A DNA stretch of 64,000 bases from Gnetum montanum. Its lineage: Eukaryota > Streptophyta > Gnetopsida > Gnetales > Gnetaceae. The stretch is taken from positions 460,574 to 524,573 of the forward strand of contig MNCI01011336.1 of NCBI GenBank assembly GCA_015680685.1. Direction: 5' to 3'. Shown piece after piece: positions 31,374 through 42,136 of the stretch. The notes under the pieces are model-generated. The model had not been told where the DNA came from. It saw only the letters and a list, made by a program, of their open reading frames with translations, and ran no database searches. A program made the position numbers and the translations under genes. Positions within the stretch are counted from its first letter, which is position 1. The number at the start of each line of letters is the position of its first letter.

Positions 31374-34300
31374 TTCAAAGCCATGATCAACAAAATTTAT
31401 GTAAGTGGGTCCTTCCCAAAGTAGGCTCCTACCACAATGCCCTTACATAACCACTATGGGCACTTGAGAAGTTAAATGTAGACCATGTCTTAATTCCAAA
31501 AAACATACAACTACCATGGTTGGAATTTTGTACTATACTACACAAAACAAAAATGCTTATAATTGCATGCAATAGTGAGGTGAATAATGGGATAAGAAGG
31601 GATTATAGAAATGGGAATGCAAGGTTCTCGACCATGTCTACGATAGGTTCTTGTGAAAAATGTGATTAAACTGATTAGCATATTTATCCATCCAAGTTTA
31701 TACCAAGTCCATACCATGAGTTATGACCTTGCATTGCTGTGTTCCATCCTACCAATCACCATGAGTTTAGAACATCCACAAAGAACAATCATCACTCCAA
31801 AAAGAAGAAAAGAGAAGAATTAAGGAAGGGCCTTAGCTAGAGGGGCACCTTTAGGCATGGGTAGCATGTCTTTCCAGCCACATAACCAATGCTTATAGCC
31901 CATTATTATGTCTAAGAGATGTTCTTTGAATCCCCATTATTATTTTTTCTCTCTCAATTTTTTGTTTTTTTTTATGGGAACTACACCATGAAAAGACTTT
32001 TAGCTTCCTATTATTGATCAATAGAGGAGTGATGATACATTGCAAGAGGAGTCATAAACCACATGAAGGAAGTCAAGAAGAGAACCCAACAAATCCCCTT
32101 AAGGTCACACCCTTACCATTCCCACTTGGTCATTCCCTCTTTCTTCAGGGTACAATGATCATTGATTAATTTTAGATTCATGAAAGAAGAACCAAATTGT
32201 TTCATGAAAAAACCTTTTATTTAGAAAACTAGAGGGATGGATGAGATGGTCTCACTACTTTACATAATTACTTGCTCAATCATCTTGATAGCATAACACA
32301 AAAAAACACATAGTGTTGACTTCTGCATCATGACTTGGTAATATTATTAACAAAAACATAAAATACATTCACAAAACATAAAGAGAATGACTCAAGAAAA
32401 GAGAAAAATATAATGAAAAGAAAAATATTAAGAAATGGAAAACATATGAAGAATCAAAAAATTTTGAAAGAAATAGGAAAAAGATAAAAACTTGTAAAAC
32501 AAAAAAGGTGAAAAATACTTATTATTACTTCAACCAAGATGTAGCATCTCCCCCATGACTAATATTATGGCCACACATTTGGGAGATAGACTGCACAATC
32601 CCCTAGTTATATAGCACCATTTTTCAATCTATCACTGTTACTGATTTAATGAATCATGTAGTAGCACATATAACATTGGTGATAGTCTCATTTGGATCAT
32701 TTAGAGATGTATCTTCATCTAGACTTGAAGGTATTTCCATTTTGAACGATCTAGATTTATTTGCTTCTTCTTCTTAATTTTCTATTTTAATTCCTGAGTC
32801 TCTATTTAATATCCTCTTTTGGTGTATAATCAAAGTGTAAGATATCTATGTCTAAGTCCTTTGTTTAGTCTATTTTCTTAAGTCTAGAACTAATAAGTGG
32901 GTTAGTTGCCTCCATGCATCTTTGAAATAATTTTATATTCTCATTTTCAAGCCACTAGGTGTCTTCTGGTTTAGTGGCTACTACATAGATTGCTTTTTTA
33001 TAGACACTTGCTCCTGCACTTTGTTGTTGTATCAATATTTTGTATTTCTAGCCCACAATTGCATCCTTTACTATTAGTAGTGAAGGATGGATTCTTCTAT
33101 CTCTCCACAGTGCTAGATTTGTTACTTTTTTAGGTGTTAAAGCAACGATAGATGTTGACCCTTGCATAAGACTGAAAGACATTTGTTGTGAAAGGAAGGG
33201 TGTTGCACTTGATTGGCATTGTGCTAGTTTGGAAAAGTTAGCAGGTCCACGAGTGTTGTGCTTATGCATGGGAACCATCCTAAAGAAAGGACATTTCCAA
33301 GATTGTGGTGGAGATCTACTAGCATTATCATTTTTGTGTATGTTTGTAGTACAAGTGGCATTCTCTCATTAATGTCATGGTGTTGAACCTTCCTATGTTG
33401 TTGGTGGTGACATATGATGGAGAAAAGTATGAGAATATTATAGATATGATGGAGGGTGAGAGGTGTGAGGTGGTGATCCTTCAGGAGATGTTGTGGTTCA
33501 ATGACATTCAGGAGAGTGGTAGTAGCAATTTGAAGTAGAGGTAGTAGAACTAGCTGGGTAAATAGGTTGTTGAATGTAATATTTGTATAGGTTTGGCTAG
33601 CAGTAAGGATAGTGATAATTTAATATGGCCTCGCCCATAATTGTGAATTTTTCCACTACGATTGATAGTAGTGTTAAGGCTAATAAGAAGTCCCACTAGG
33701 ATAGTATAGCTAGATGTAGGACTATCTATAATTACCTTGTGATTAAGGTAATTTTCTAGGCATTTGATTTTATACGAACTTGGGATTCAATGCAAAAGAC
33801 CAATACTCATGTAGATGTAACATGATTGGACAATAACCTTTTAGATGATCATGTAGGTATATGTCACATCCATCATCTTCTTCGGTGGTTGAATCTATAG
33901 CCTCTTCTTCTATAGTCATTTTCCTTTTTTCTTATCAGTGTTCTTACTTGTCTCTTTTTTTTTTCCTTATTTTTTTGTGATCACTTGATTTTTTTTGTGC
34001 TACTTTCTCCTCTATGGTTTCTATGCAAGTTGTAACTTTCTCATTTATCTATCCTGACATCTTATCTAACCTTGCTTCAAGCTCATCGATAGACTTTTGT
34101 ATGGAAAATGTTTTTTGTAAAGCCACCTCATTAAGAGTTTCCTCTCTTTCCTCATCATAGATATGGACCCTCTTCAAATTTTTTGAAGAGTTGGCTCCTA
34201 GTGATATTTCTCAACATTGTCTTATTTACATAGCTCTCCTTCTTTTCTTTCCATGTGCTTGATTAACTTTTGGATCTAATGGGTTCCTAGTTCATATAAT

Positions 34301-34512
34301 TGACCTTGAGTATACATCCCAAGGGTCTCTCTCATTTGAATATGAAGCACATCTATGATGTGGAAAATTTGTTATTCTTGAGAGAAACCATGGCTTGGAC
34401 ATTTATTCAATAGAGAATAGTATCTATCTAGGGCCATATCCAAGCATTCATGTTGTTCTTGTTCCCATCCTTGGATTCATTTCCTTAGCTTGGACATCCT
34501 CACATAGGTTTA
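31374..34512 (-). other. Element C interior, right of element A
   Basis: AT-rich, with A-rich runs at 32340-32520. No RT, RNase H or integrase motif is found on either strand. A 76-codon minus ORF at 33048-33278 has no recognisable domain. Confidence 0.5.
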
Positions 34513-35244
34513 CTATTTCTCATTGAAGAGTTCTAGCATTATGAACCACTGATGGATTGAATTTGGTTTCAACAATCTATACCACACTTTGGCTTTATTG
34601 ATTAGTATCCTAGGAAAAAGCTTAAGCTTTTGCCACCCACTTTCAATGTTTTGTAAGATGTAGGAATCATGGAAGGCTTGCAAATGATGTTGTGGATCAA
34701 AATCATAGCCTCCCATAAACTTAGGGATGTTATTCATATCAAGCCTTTTTATGTGACTTTCCTTGAGATTCCTATGGGGTATTTGAACTACATTTTTGAT
34801 CTGTGTCATGCTCTTAGTGGCCAACAAGGATTCACCATCATCAAACATGTCGTGGTGAAAATTTCTATTTCTATTTTTTTGATTGTGATGATTTTGTCTA
34901 TGCTCATTTTGATGTCTTTGATTTTTCCCATGGTTTTGATTTCTATTTTTATTTCAACCCCATAGTGGATCTCTATACCTACATTTATCTTCATCAAAAC
35001 TAGACATTAAAGAGGAAGAGGAAGATGAGGAACTGGGAGAGTTACCATGGCTCCTATAGTATTTTCCATGATCCCTTGATTTATCTTTTCCAGGTATTGA
35101 GAAGGTCCTAGACCTTGAGGGCCCCCCTTCTCTAGGACATACTTCATCTCCTCTAGGATTGTCTACCTTAGGTGAATGTAGTCTTTCAGTGTAGTTAAGG
35201 TGGTCATGAACATATGAAACTAATACATGAGGTTGGTCACCCAA
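34513..35244 (-). pseudogene. Element C gag
   Basis: One minus-strand frame of about 240 codons broken by a single TGA (likely CGA or similar) near 34954. The N-terminal part is rich in charged residues and Ser (a run of eight Ser), then a His/Asn/Gln-rich stretch. The capsid-like part is IPKFMGGYDFDPQHHLQAFH and ends KVWYRLLKPNSIHQWFIMLE, which fits the gag WY..L.P.SI..W signature. Position directly downstream of the primer site supports gag. I see no zinc knuckle. Confidence 0.7.
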
Positions 35245-35434
35245 ATTTTCTTTAGTATATATCTCATTGGTGCTCCAATGAATGTTCTCTTCATATGATG
35301 CATTATCTCTTCCTTATGAAAGAGAAATTTTTGTTAGTTAATGATGTGTGTGACTTAATATTTTCTAAAAGACAAATCACTAATGTATTTACAGCAATCA
35401 TGTATGATATAACTAATCTAGATAACTGGCACCA

Positions 35435-35452
35435 TCCTCAACAATGGCACCA
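35435..35452 (-). promoter_or_regulatory. Element C primer binding site
   Basis: The minus strand reads TGGTGCCATTGTTGAGGA directly after the LTR CA. It resembles the Athila-type site TGGCGCCGTTGCCGGGGA with C-to-T type changes. Confidence 0.7.
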
Positions 35453-35453
35453 A

Positions 35454-36453
35454 TGATGAGTGATGAGGTACCCCCTATGTCCAACCATATGAATCACAAG
35501 AATTCATGCATGATCTAGTCAAATTCCATGGATGGGACTAGTTGTGACATCTAGATCATTATGTCTTGATCGCAGTTCACTATCTTTCCACTTGAACTAG
35601 TGGTAGCTTTGTCATGTATGGTTTAGTCGAAAGTGAGGCATATGATTCTTGATGTTGTTTCGGCCTTATGATATTTGTAATGATAATAAAGAAATCAATT
35701 ATTTAAACTAATTAATAATGGAAATTAACATCTCAACTAACCTATGAGTGATGAGTGTCCATTCCCAACTTGCTATACATGTTCTAAATCTATGTATCCA
35801 CTACTAGGATTACCAAGCACTATGCTATTGGGCAAACAGAGCAATAACACTGCTAGGATTACCGAGTGAATATGTGTTTACGCTTGAAATTGGTCATGCT
35901 CATTCTATCAATTCATTAAAATGCATGGAAATGTAAATAATAACTATGTAAATGGAATATAAATTGCATTAAAGGTTAATCTAATCCAAGTTAAAGTGCT
36001 ACAATGAATAAGAATCAATCTTGATCTTATTGCCATTCATGGAATGTGTCTAGGTACAATGCCATACAACTAACTCAGATCCACACTGGGGCACTCACTA
36101 ATGATTCTGTAAGAATATAGAATAAAACTACAAGTGTTTAGCTACTTTATTGACAAAAGAGTGCTAATACACGATGGGAGCATGCATATTCATAAGCAAA
36201 AATAGACACTACATCGATGGAGCCACATCAATGCATCATTTCATGCATCGACAAGGCCTAGTTGACGTGGCTACTTTGAAGTGGCTACATCAAGGCAACT
36301 ACATCAAGGTAGCTACCTCAAAGTGGCTACATCAAAGTAGTTGCCTTGGAGTGGCTGCATCAAATAGGCTATATTGAAGTAGTTTCCTCAAAGTAGTTAC
36401 ATCAAAGTGGTTGCATTGAATAGGTTATGTCAATGCAACCAATTGATGGCTCA
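35454..36453 (-). repeat. Element C 5' LTR
   Basis: 1,000 bp. It begins TGAGCCATCAATTGG on the minus strand and ends ATCA before the primer site. 35848-36453 matches 8363-8916. Confidence 0.8.
36235..36440. repeat. GGCTACATCAAAGT minisatellite in C U3
   Basis: About a dozen variants of GGCTACATCAAAGTGGCTAC and GTAGCTACCTCAAAGTGG with 15-18 bp spacing. Confidence 0.8.
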
Positions 36454-37200
36454 TGAATGCATAAACCTCTATTGAATGATTAGACATAAGTTGTGAATCA
36501 CCTTTTATTGTTAGGCACTTAGTTCCTAGATCATAAGCTACCATCATTCCTCTAATCAGTCCTTCATACTCCACTATATTGTTGGCACATAAGAATTCAA
36601 AATAGTAAGCAAAGGATTGTATTTCACCAAATGAGAAGGTTCTGATGGTAGAAGCACTAGCCTCATGGATAGTTGAAGCTCTATCAAAGTGCATGACCAC
36701 CTTATAGTTCCTAGGTACTTTGCTAACAATGTTGACATGTTCATTTGGGAATTCAAGGTCTATGGCTACATAGTCTTCTATTGGTGAAGTAGTAAGTTAT
36801 GTGGCTATAGCTTGAGCCTTCATTGAGGTTTCAAAGATGTATTGAATGTCAAACTTGTTTCTTATGGATTTCCAATTAGTGATACAACTTTTTTTCATAG
36901 ATATTAATCATGATGACTCTAGGTACATTTTCCTTACAAATGACATTGGCTTGGCTCCTAAAGAGGTAGTGTCACCACTTCTTCAATGAGAAGACTAGGG
37001 CTAGACAATACTTCTCTACATTAGTGTATCAGGTCTCATCGGTAATTAATGCATGCCTTAAGTAGTATACATGTAACTCTACCCCATCATCTCATTTCTA
37101 ATAGAGTAGAGAGGTAATAGACATCTCAGAGATATCAAGGTACATGTAGAAAGGTTTGTCTTTTTGTGGTGGATAAACTATAGGTAGTTGTGCCAACTCT
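36454..37200 (-). pseudogene. Element D RNase H region
   Basis: Minus-strand second RNase H-like domain: VVMHFDRAST, FEFLCANNIVEYEGLIRGMM and LTIKGDSQL, at the point where element C is inserted. Upstream at 36830-37200, decayed first RNase H sequence (FYIY-like, YHLSHALI-like) is interrupted by stops. Confidence 0.75.
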
Positions 37201-38445
37201 TGCTTAAGGTTTTCAAAGGATTCTTAGCATTGAGGCATCCACTCATAGTGAACTCCTTTCTTAAGCAAGTGTTTCATGGATTGTAGCTTATCCATAAGCC
37301 TAGTGATAAACCTACAAATAAATTGTAATCTACCTTGCAATCCACAAAACTTCTTGAGATTAGTTGGCACTACCAAGTTGGATATGGCCTTAACCTTGTT
37401 AGGATGGACACATATTCCTACTTTAGATACTACAAAGCCAATCATCTTACTAGTTTTAACATCAAAGACACTCTTCTTGGGGTTAAGCCTAAGCTCATAC
37501 TTGAGGCATCATTTAAGCACAAGGTCAAGGTCATGCACATGGGTATTGGCCACTTTGAACTTAAACAACTATATTGTCTATGTAGTCATTGAGTAATCCT
37601 AGTATTTAATGACTAAAGATGTACATCATTGCTCTTTTGTAGGTTACTCTTGCATTCTTAGGACCAAAGGACATCATGGTATAACAAACAGTACTCTAAG
37701 AAGTCATGAAGGTCATACTAAGTTAATGTTCTAGGTTACTTCTAATTTGGTTGTATCCTAAGAACCCATCCATGAAAGATAGTAAGGCATGTCCAACTAT
37801 AGTATGAATAAGTTGGTTAATTATAGGCAAAGGAAAATCATCTTTGATGGTTGCCTTATTCAGGTCTCAAAAATCAATACTTATACATATACTGCCATTT
37901 CTCTTTAAGACTACCACTATGTTGGAAACCCATTCTGCATAATCAATAGCTCTAATGAAATCAGTTTGGTATAATTTTTTGATTTCATCATGAGCTACCA
38001 GGGCTAAATCTTGCCTAATCTTGTAAACTTTTTGCTTAACTAGTTTAATACTAGAATCAAGTATGATGCTATGTTGCACTAGATATGGATCAAGACTTGG
38101 CATATCTTCATATGACCAAGAAAAGACCTTAATGTTGTCTTGGAGGATCTTTGTGATGACTTGAACCTAATAAGGTTATAGTAAGGAGCTTAATTTGAGT
38201 GTTTTCTCCTCACCACTATGTGTCATGATAGGAACCTCAAGTAGAGAGTCCTTGGTAATGTCACCATCCTTAAGGTCAAGGGTTTTGACTTGGTTTTCAA
38301 AACATTCTAGAGGTTTCTCTATTAAGGCTATGTGGTTAACAAAACTCTCAAGCTCAAGATCTAGGTAATTAAGGTCAATAAATCATTCAACATCACCATG
38401 AGGTCCACTTAGGTTCAATGGTAAACTGATTTGCTTTTAGGTATC
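37201..38445 (-). pseudogene. Element D reverse transcriptase
   Basis: From LNLSGPHGDVE (about 38420) through SYEDMPSLDPYLVQHSIILD, RAIDYAEWVSNIVVVLKRNG, FMDGFLGYNQIR, LLNDYIDN (the YVDD box now YIDN) and KMIGFVVSKVGICVHPNKVK to FCGLQGRLQFICRFITRLMD. Frames are broken by several stops. Element E is inserted immediately upstream of the LNLSGPHGDV block. Confidence 0.82.
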
Positions 38446-40394
38446 TGTAGCGATTGAAAACATCAGTGGCTGGAACATCGAGAGGTTGCTCGGTGTATAG
38501 TTTAACCCTAGATCTATGCAAGGGCCATGCTAGAGAGAAACAAAATGGGGTTCCTTGAATGGTTTGGTTGATCAGATAGGGACTTAGTCGGAGTAACTTA
38601 ACATTATGTAAACGTTTGGTTTTAGAAATGAGGTATGCAAGTGAAGTGATATCTAACTGATGTAAAATAATGAAAAATGATATGAAATACGATGATAATG
38701 AAAAAAGAGTGAAATAGATTTGGGTTAGGAAATACACCACCCCAAGATTAAGGATCTAATCTTTGCTTTGTTAGAAGATGTACAACTGAAGATGTAACAC
38801 TGGAGAGGCACAGCTTACACAAAGTAGTATGGTCATAGGTTCTTGAACTATAGTCGGTAAGCTGTTGTTTAGGATTCTTTTGCTTGCCAGTTTTCTCAAC
38901 AAGGTTCCAAGATTCTAAACCCAAAAGGATGTCTAAAGCCAACTAGAAAGCTCAAAGCCAACCAGAATGTTAAAAATTCTAACTATGCTCTCCAAAAGCC
39001 AACTCAAAAGCCAATTGCACAAAAATCCAACTCTTTGAGCATTATTCGCTAGGGTGTTTATAGGGCCAGGAATAGGAGAAAAACATGGTCTAGATGCCAT
39101 GTGTTCTTGGCCCCATAAGGTGCAAACATGGCTATGCTATGTAGATGTGTGATGCTAGATGTGATCCTTGTTATGCTATGACCATACTACTAAAACTGCA
39201 TATGCCAAAATCTAGAAAGCATGCTAATAATGAAAAAAAATGGAGCCTGTGCTCTAGGACTACGTCTTTCCTATTCTTGCAAGCAGGGTCAAGTGTAGGG
39301 ACAATATTGGGGATTGACTAGGGATATGCAAAATGAAGCAAACTTGCTAATTTTGTCCACCGAAGAGGTGCCAGGGTGAGAATGATCATTGCCAACAAGT
39401 TTTGAAGCTCATTAAAAATGTTTTAAATGCTTCCATGCAAGTTTTTCGTTACTTATGTTGTCCAATGTCTTGGCATAGCATAAGTAATTGTTTGCTACAC
39501 TGTGCTACGCTACATAGCGTAGCCATCGATCTTGAAAGAAATCTTGCCTAGAAGCCGAGAGCATCTGTCTGAGGCCTGGTCAGGTAAGCAACTGGAACTT
39601 TCTCTTTCATGCTAGAAAGCCTTTGAACCTACTGCATCCTTGGGGAATTCTATTGTTTTGCATAGTTTCTATGTTGTGCTACACTATGTAGCATAGCACA
39701 GCGTAGCAGCCAATGTGTCATGCATCCTTGTCTAATCCATAATGTTTTACCAGGAAAGTTTGCTTGAGGCATAAGCATTAAATGGAACAACTAATTTTGG
39801 AGGCTGAAGTATGGCCAAGTGTAATCCTCCTACTAGGACCACTTAGTAGAGGGGCCTTTATATGTTCTATCCTTGCTACACAGTGCTATGCTGCACAGTG
39901 TAACATAGTGTAGCACCCTTTGTTGGATGAATCCTGACTTGTTTGTCATAGGATGTTTATTATGTTCTAGCGTGTTGGAAGAGCAAGCTTGCTAGATGAT
40001 TGTAACATGGGAAAATGCTTTGGAAGACTGACTTGTTATCAACTTGCATCTTGGATGCTTGATTTGTATCTTCAAGGCTTGCTACATTGCGCAACATAGC
40101 AGATTTCCCGGCTAGAAAACTTGCCAAACTATTTAGCTCATCCTAAAAGCTCTCAGCAACTCCTAGCATAGTTTTTGGATAGACTATCAGCTGGGTTAAT
40201 TGTCCAGCTAGGCAAGCTAGAGAGTCTACCAGGCCTGTCAGCCTAGGAGATAGAAAACTTGCTAGACTGTATAGTCTATCATCAGTGCCTACACTGTTCT
40301 GATGGCTCATCATGATGATGCACTTGTGAAAATCCTTTCCTGAATTCCAAGACTCTGCTGAAGCATTAAGGTCTTGAAATTTTATGGTGTTTCA
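38446..40394 (-). repeat. Element E 3' LTR
   Basis: Collinear with 60853-62796. Starts TGAAACACCATAAAATTT (minus) after the polypurine tract and ends CTACA. TATA-like TATAAACAC near 39056-39063. Confidence 0.88.
39470..40105. repeat. GCTACGCTAC palindrome clusters, E 3' LTR
   Basis: Four hairpin-capable clusters near 39505, 39690, 39895 and 40095, for example GTGCTACGCTACATAGCGTA and ACTATGTAGCATAGCACAGC, spaced about 200 bp. Confidence 0.8.
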
Positions 40395-40398
40395 GTGG

Positions 40399-40407
40399 CC
40401 CCTCTTT
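40399..40407 (-). promoter_or_regulatory. Element E polypurine tract
   Basis: AAAGAGGGG on the minus strand, four bases (GCCAC context) before the LTR TG. Confidence 0.8.
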
Positions 40408-40440
40408 GTTGATGTCTAGAGGATCTGCTTGAGAGATGTT

Positions 40441-41755
40441 GACAAAGAATACGAAACACCATGAAAAACAAAACACTAATACTACTCTCCGATGGTTACT
40501 TAGATGTCTCTTTGCTATGCTTAGGAGTGCTAGGATGGTCAAGTAAGTGAAAGGGACAGAAGACAGATTTGGGAAAATAGGTTCAGGAAAGAAAAATATG
40601 AAACATAGCACAGTCCCTTGTCGGAGTGCTTGGGAGGGAGTTGGCACACATGGGCATCCTTCTTTGTTAGCCTTTTAGGCTTCCTTTCATAGCGCTTAGA
40701 GATGGTCATTGTGAAACAACTACCGTGCCATTTCTTTTGGGCATGCTTCTTTTTTTTTGGGTTTTTTTGCTATTCAGTCATGTCCACTTGCAGACAACCT
40801 TGTTGTTGTAGGACAAGTGTTTCCTCCCTGAGATGAGTTGTATTACATCCATGTGGGGCTTGTACCTGCCTATAAATGCTTCCCATGCAGTGAGTTGCGT
40901 TATGCACATCACAAACTTAGCTGTTGGGCATGTGGGAGGGCTTTATATGCATCAGGAAAACTTGTAAAAGAGATGTAAAAAGAAAAATGAGGATTATAAG
41001 AAACAAGGTGAAGAGGGTAAAGAGGGAGGTTGGGATGTGCACTCCCAAGTAGCCATGCTAATTAGAATGATTACTTCGGAATAATGTAGTGCTCTACTCC
41101 CCTTTTGAAATGCATCTCTGAGCAACATCATCTTGGCCTGTATCTTACAAATGCAATAGAGAGAAAACCAAGAAAATGTAACCATGAAATGCAGTGAGGG
41201 CAAAGTGCTGCTTGCTTTAGACACTACTGAAGTAGTGAGCATTGTTGCTGAGGCATGCAATGTCCAATGTAGGAAGGCCAGTAGTGGTTTTCGTAGTAAC
41301 AGATTGAAGGGGTTGGCACTAAAGAGGCTAGGAGTTGTGGTGATGCGAGTGCTCAGGATTCCCCATCGAAGGAAAACATCATGTTGTTTGGCTATAAGGT
41401 GAGAAGCCTAATAGCTAAACCTCTTTGGGCTTAGATTATGGAAAGGGATGGAGGGTAGAAACTCTATGGCTGGGTGACAATAGTGTTGGGACTCTAGGAG
41501 AAGGCGTTGATGACAGGAGCTACTACCTAGATGACTAGCAGTGGTTGTAGTAGCTCCGGAAGGTCAGCAAGATGTTAGATGACATATCCAAAGGATCAGC
41601 AAGATGCTAGGGGTAGTGGTGCTACATGTGTTCCATTGGATGTTTCCTTAGCAACATTAACTACATTCTAGAATTGCAACGTCTCATCCAATGTTATCTA
41701 GAAAGTTGGCACTATGCACACTCATTTGTTTGTAGGGTCATGAATGCAAGCTAAG
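40441..41755 (-). other. Unit 1 3' region
   Basis: Non-coding segment present in all three units (40441, 44983 and 49480 starts). A 72-codon plus-strand ORF at 41184-41402 is also open in unit 2 (45728-45946) but broken in unit 3. Not called as a gene. Confidence 0.55.
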
Positions 41756-42130
41756 TAAGTTATGTTGTGAACCTAGTTTAAGGTCTTGGTAGATCATCAG
41801 ATGTACTAGTTTAAGGTCCCAATAGACTGTGATGTTCTATTTTAAGGTCCTAGCAGACCACTATGCTAGTTTATCATTGTAGAAGATGGTGGAGGAGCGA
41901 ATTTAAGGTTGTAGCAAACCTTATTGTGGGTACCAGTTTTATGTCATAGCCCAAGGACTTGCTATTCCATTTTATAGTCATAGTAGACTATCTGTGCCAG
42001 GTTTACATCATAGCGGATGTTCTTTGCTAGTTTTACATCATAGTGGACAATCTTTGCCAGTTTTACATCATAGTGAACATTCTTTGCTAGTTTTACGTCA
42101 TAGCAGAAGATCTGCTTACCTGACCTTGTA
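41756..42130 (-). repeat. Minisatellite of unit 1
   Basis: About ten copies; the cleanest are at 41995-42110, 30-31 bp each, plus-strand core TTTGCCAGTTTTACATCATA then GCGGATG. The left half uses the variant CTAGTTTAAGGTCTTGGTAG. Confidence 0.8.
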
Positions 42131-42136
42131 TCAGTA

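Larger units (their letters stand above)
8363..36453 (-). mobile_element. Element C: Athila-like LTR element with gag only (TR-GAG type), split by element A
   Basis: Two LTRs in the same orientation flank about 5 kb of interior, once the 21.5-kb element A is removed. The 5' LTR (35454-36453) is followed on the minus strand by TTGGTGCCATTGTTGAGG, which resembles the Athila-type primer site TGGCGCCGTTGCCGGGG. Only a gag-like frame is seen; no RT, RNase H or integrase fits in the interior. Family knowledge: non-autonomous gag-only elements (TR-GAG) of this size exist in plants and need a partner for replication. The left end lies in the N gap, so the target duplication (right flank TGAAT, 36454-36458) cannot be confirmed. 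Confidence 0.7.

Noticed and set aside
36174-36377. 67-codon plus-strand ORF with repeating residues
   Set aside because: Product of the GGCTACATC word array in the C LTR; no start context or homology.
41184-41402. 72-codon plus-strand ORF, also open at 45728-45946
   Set aside because: Antisense to element E and open in two of three tandem units, but differences between the units are not biased to silent sites and unit 3 breaks it. Shared ancestry explains the similarity.
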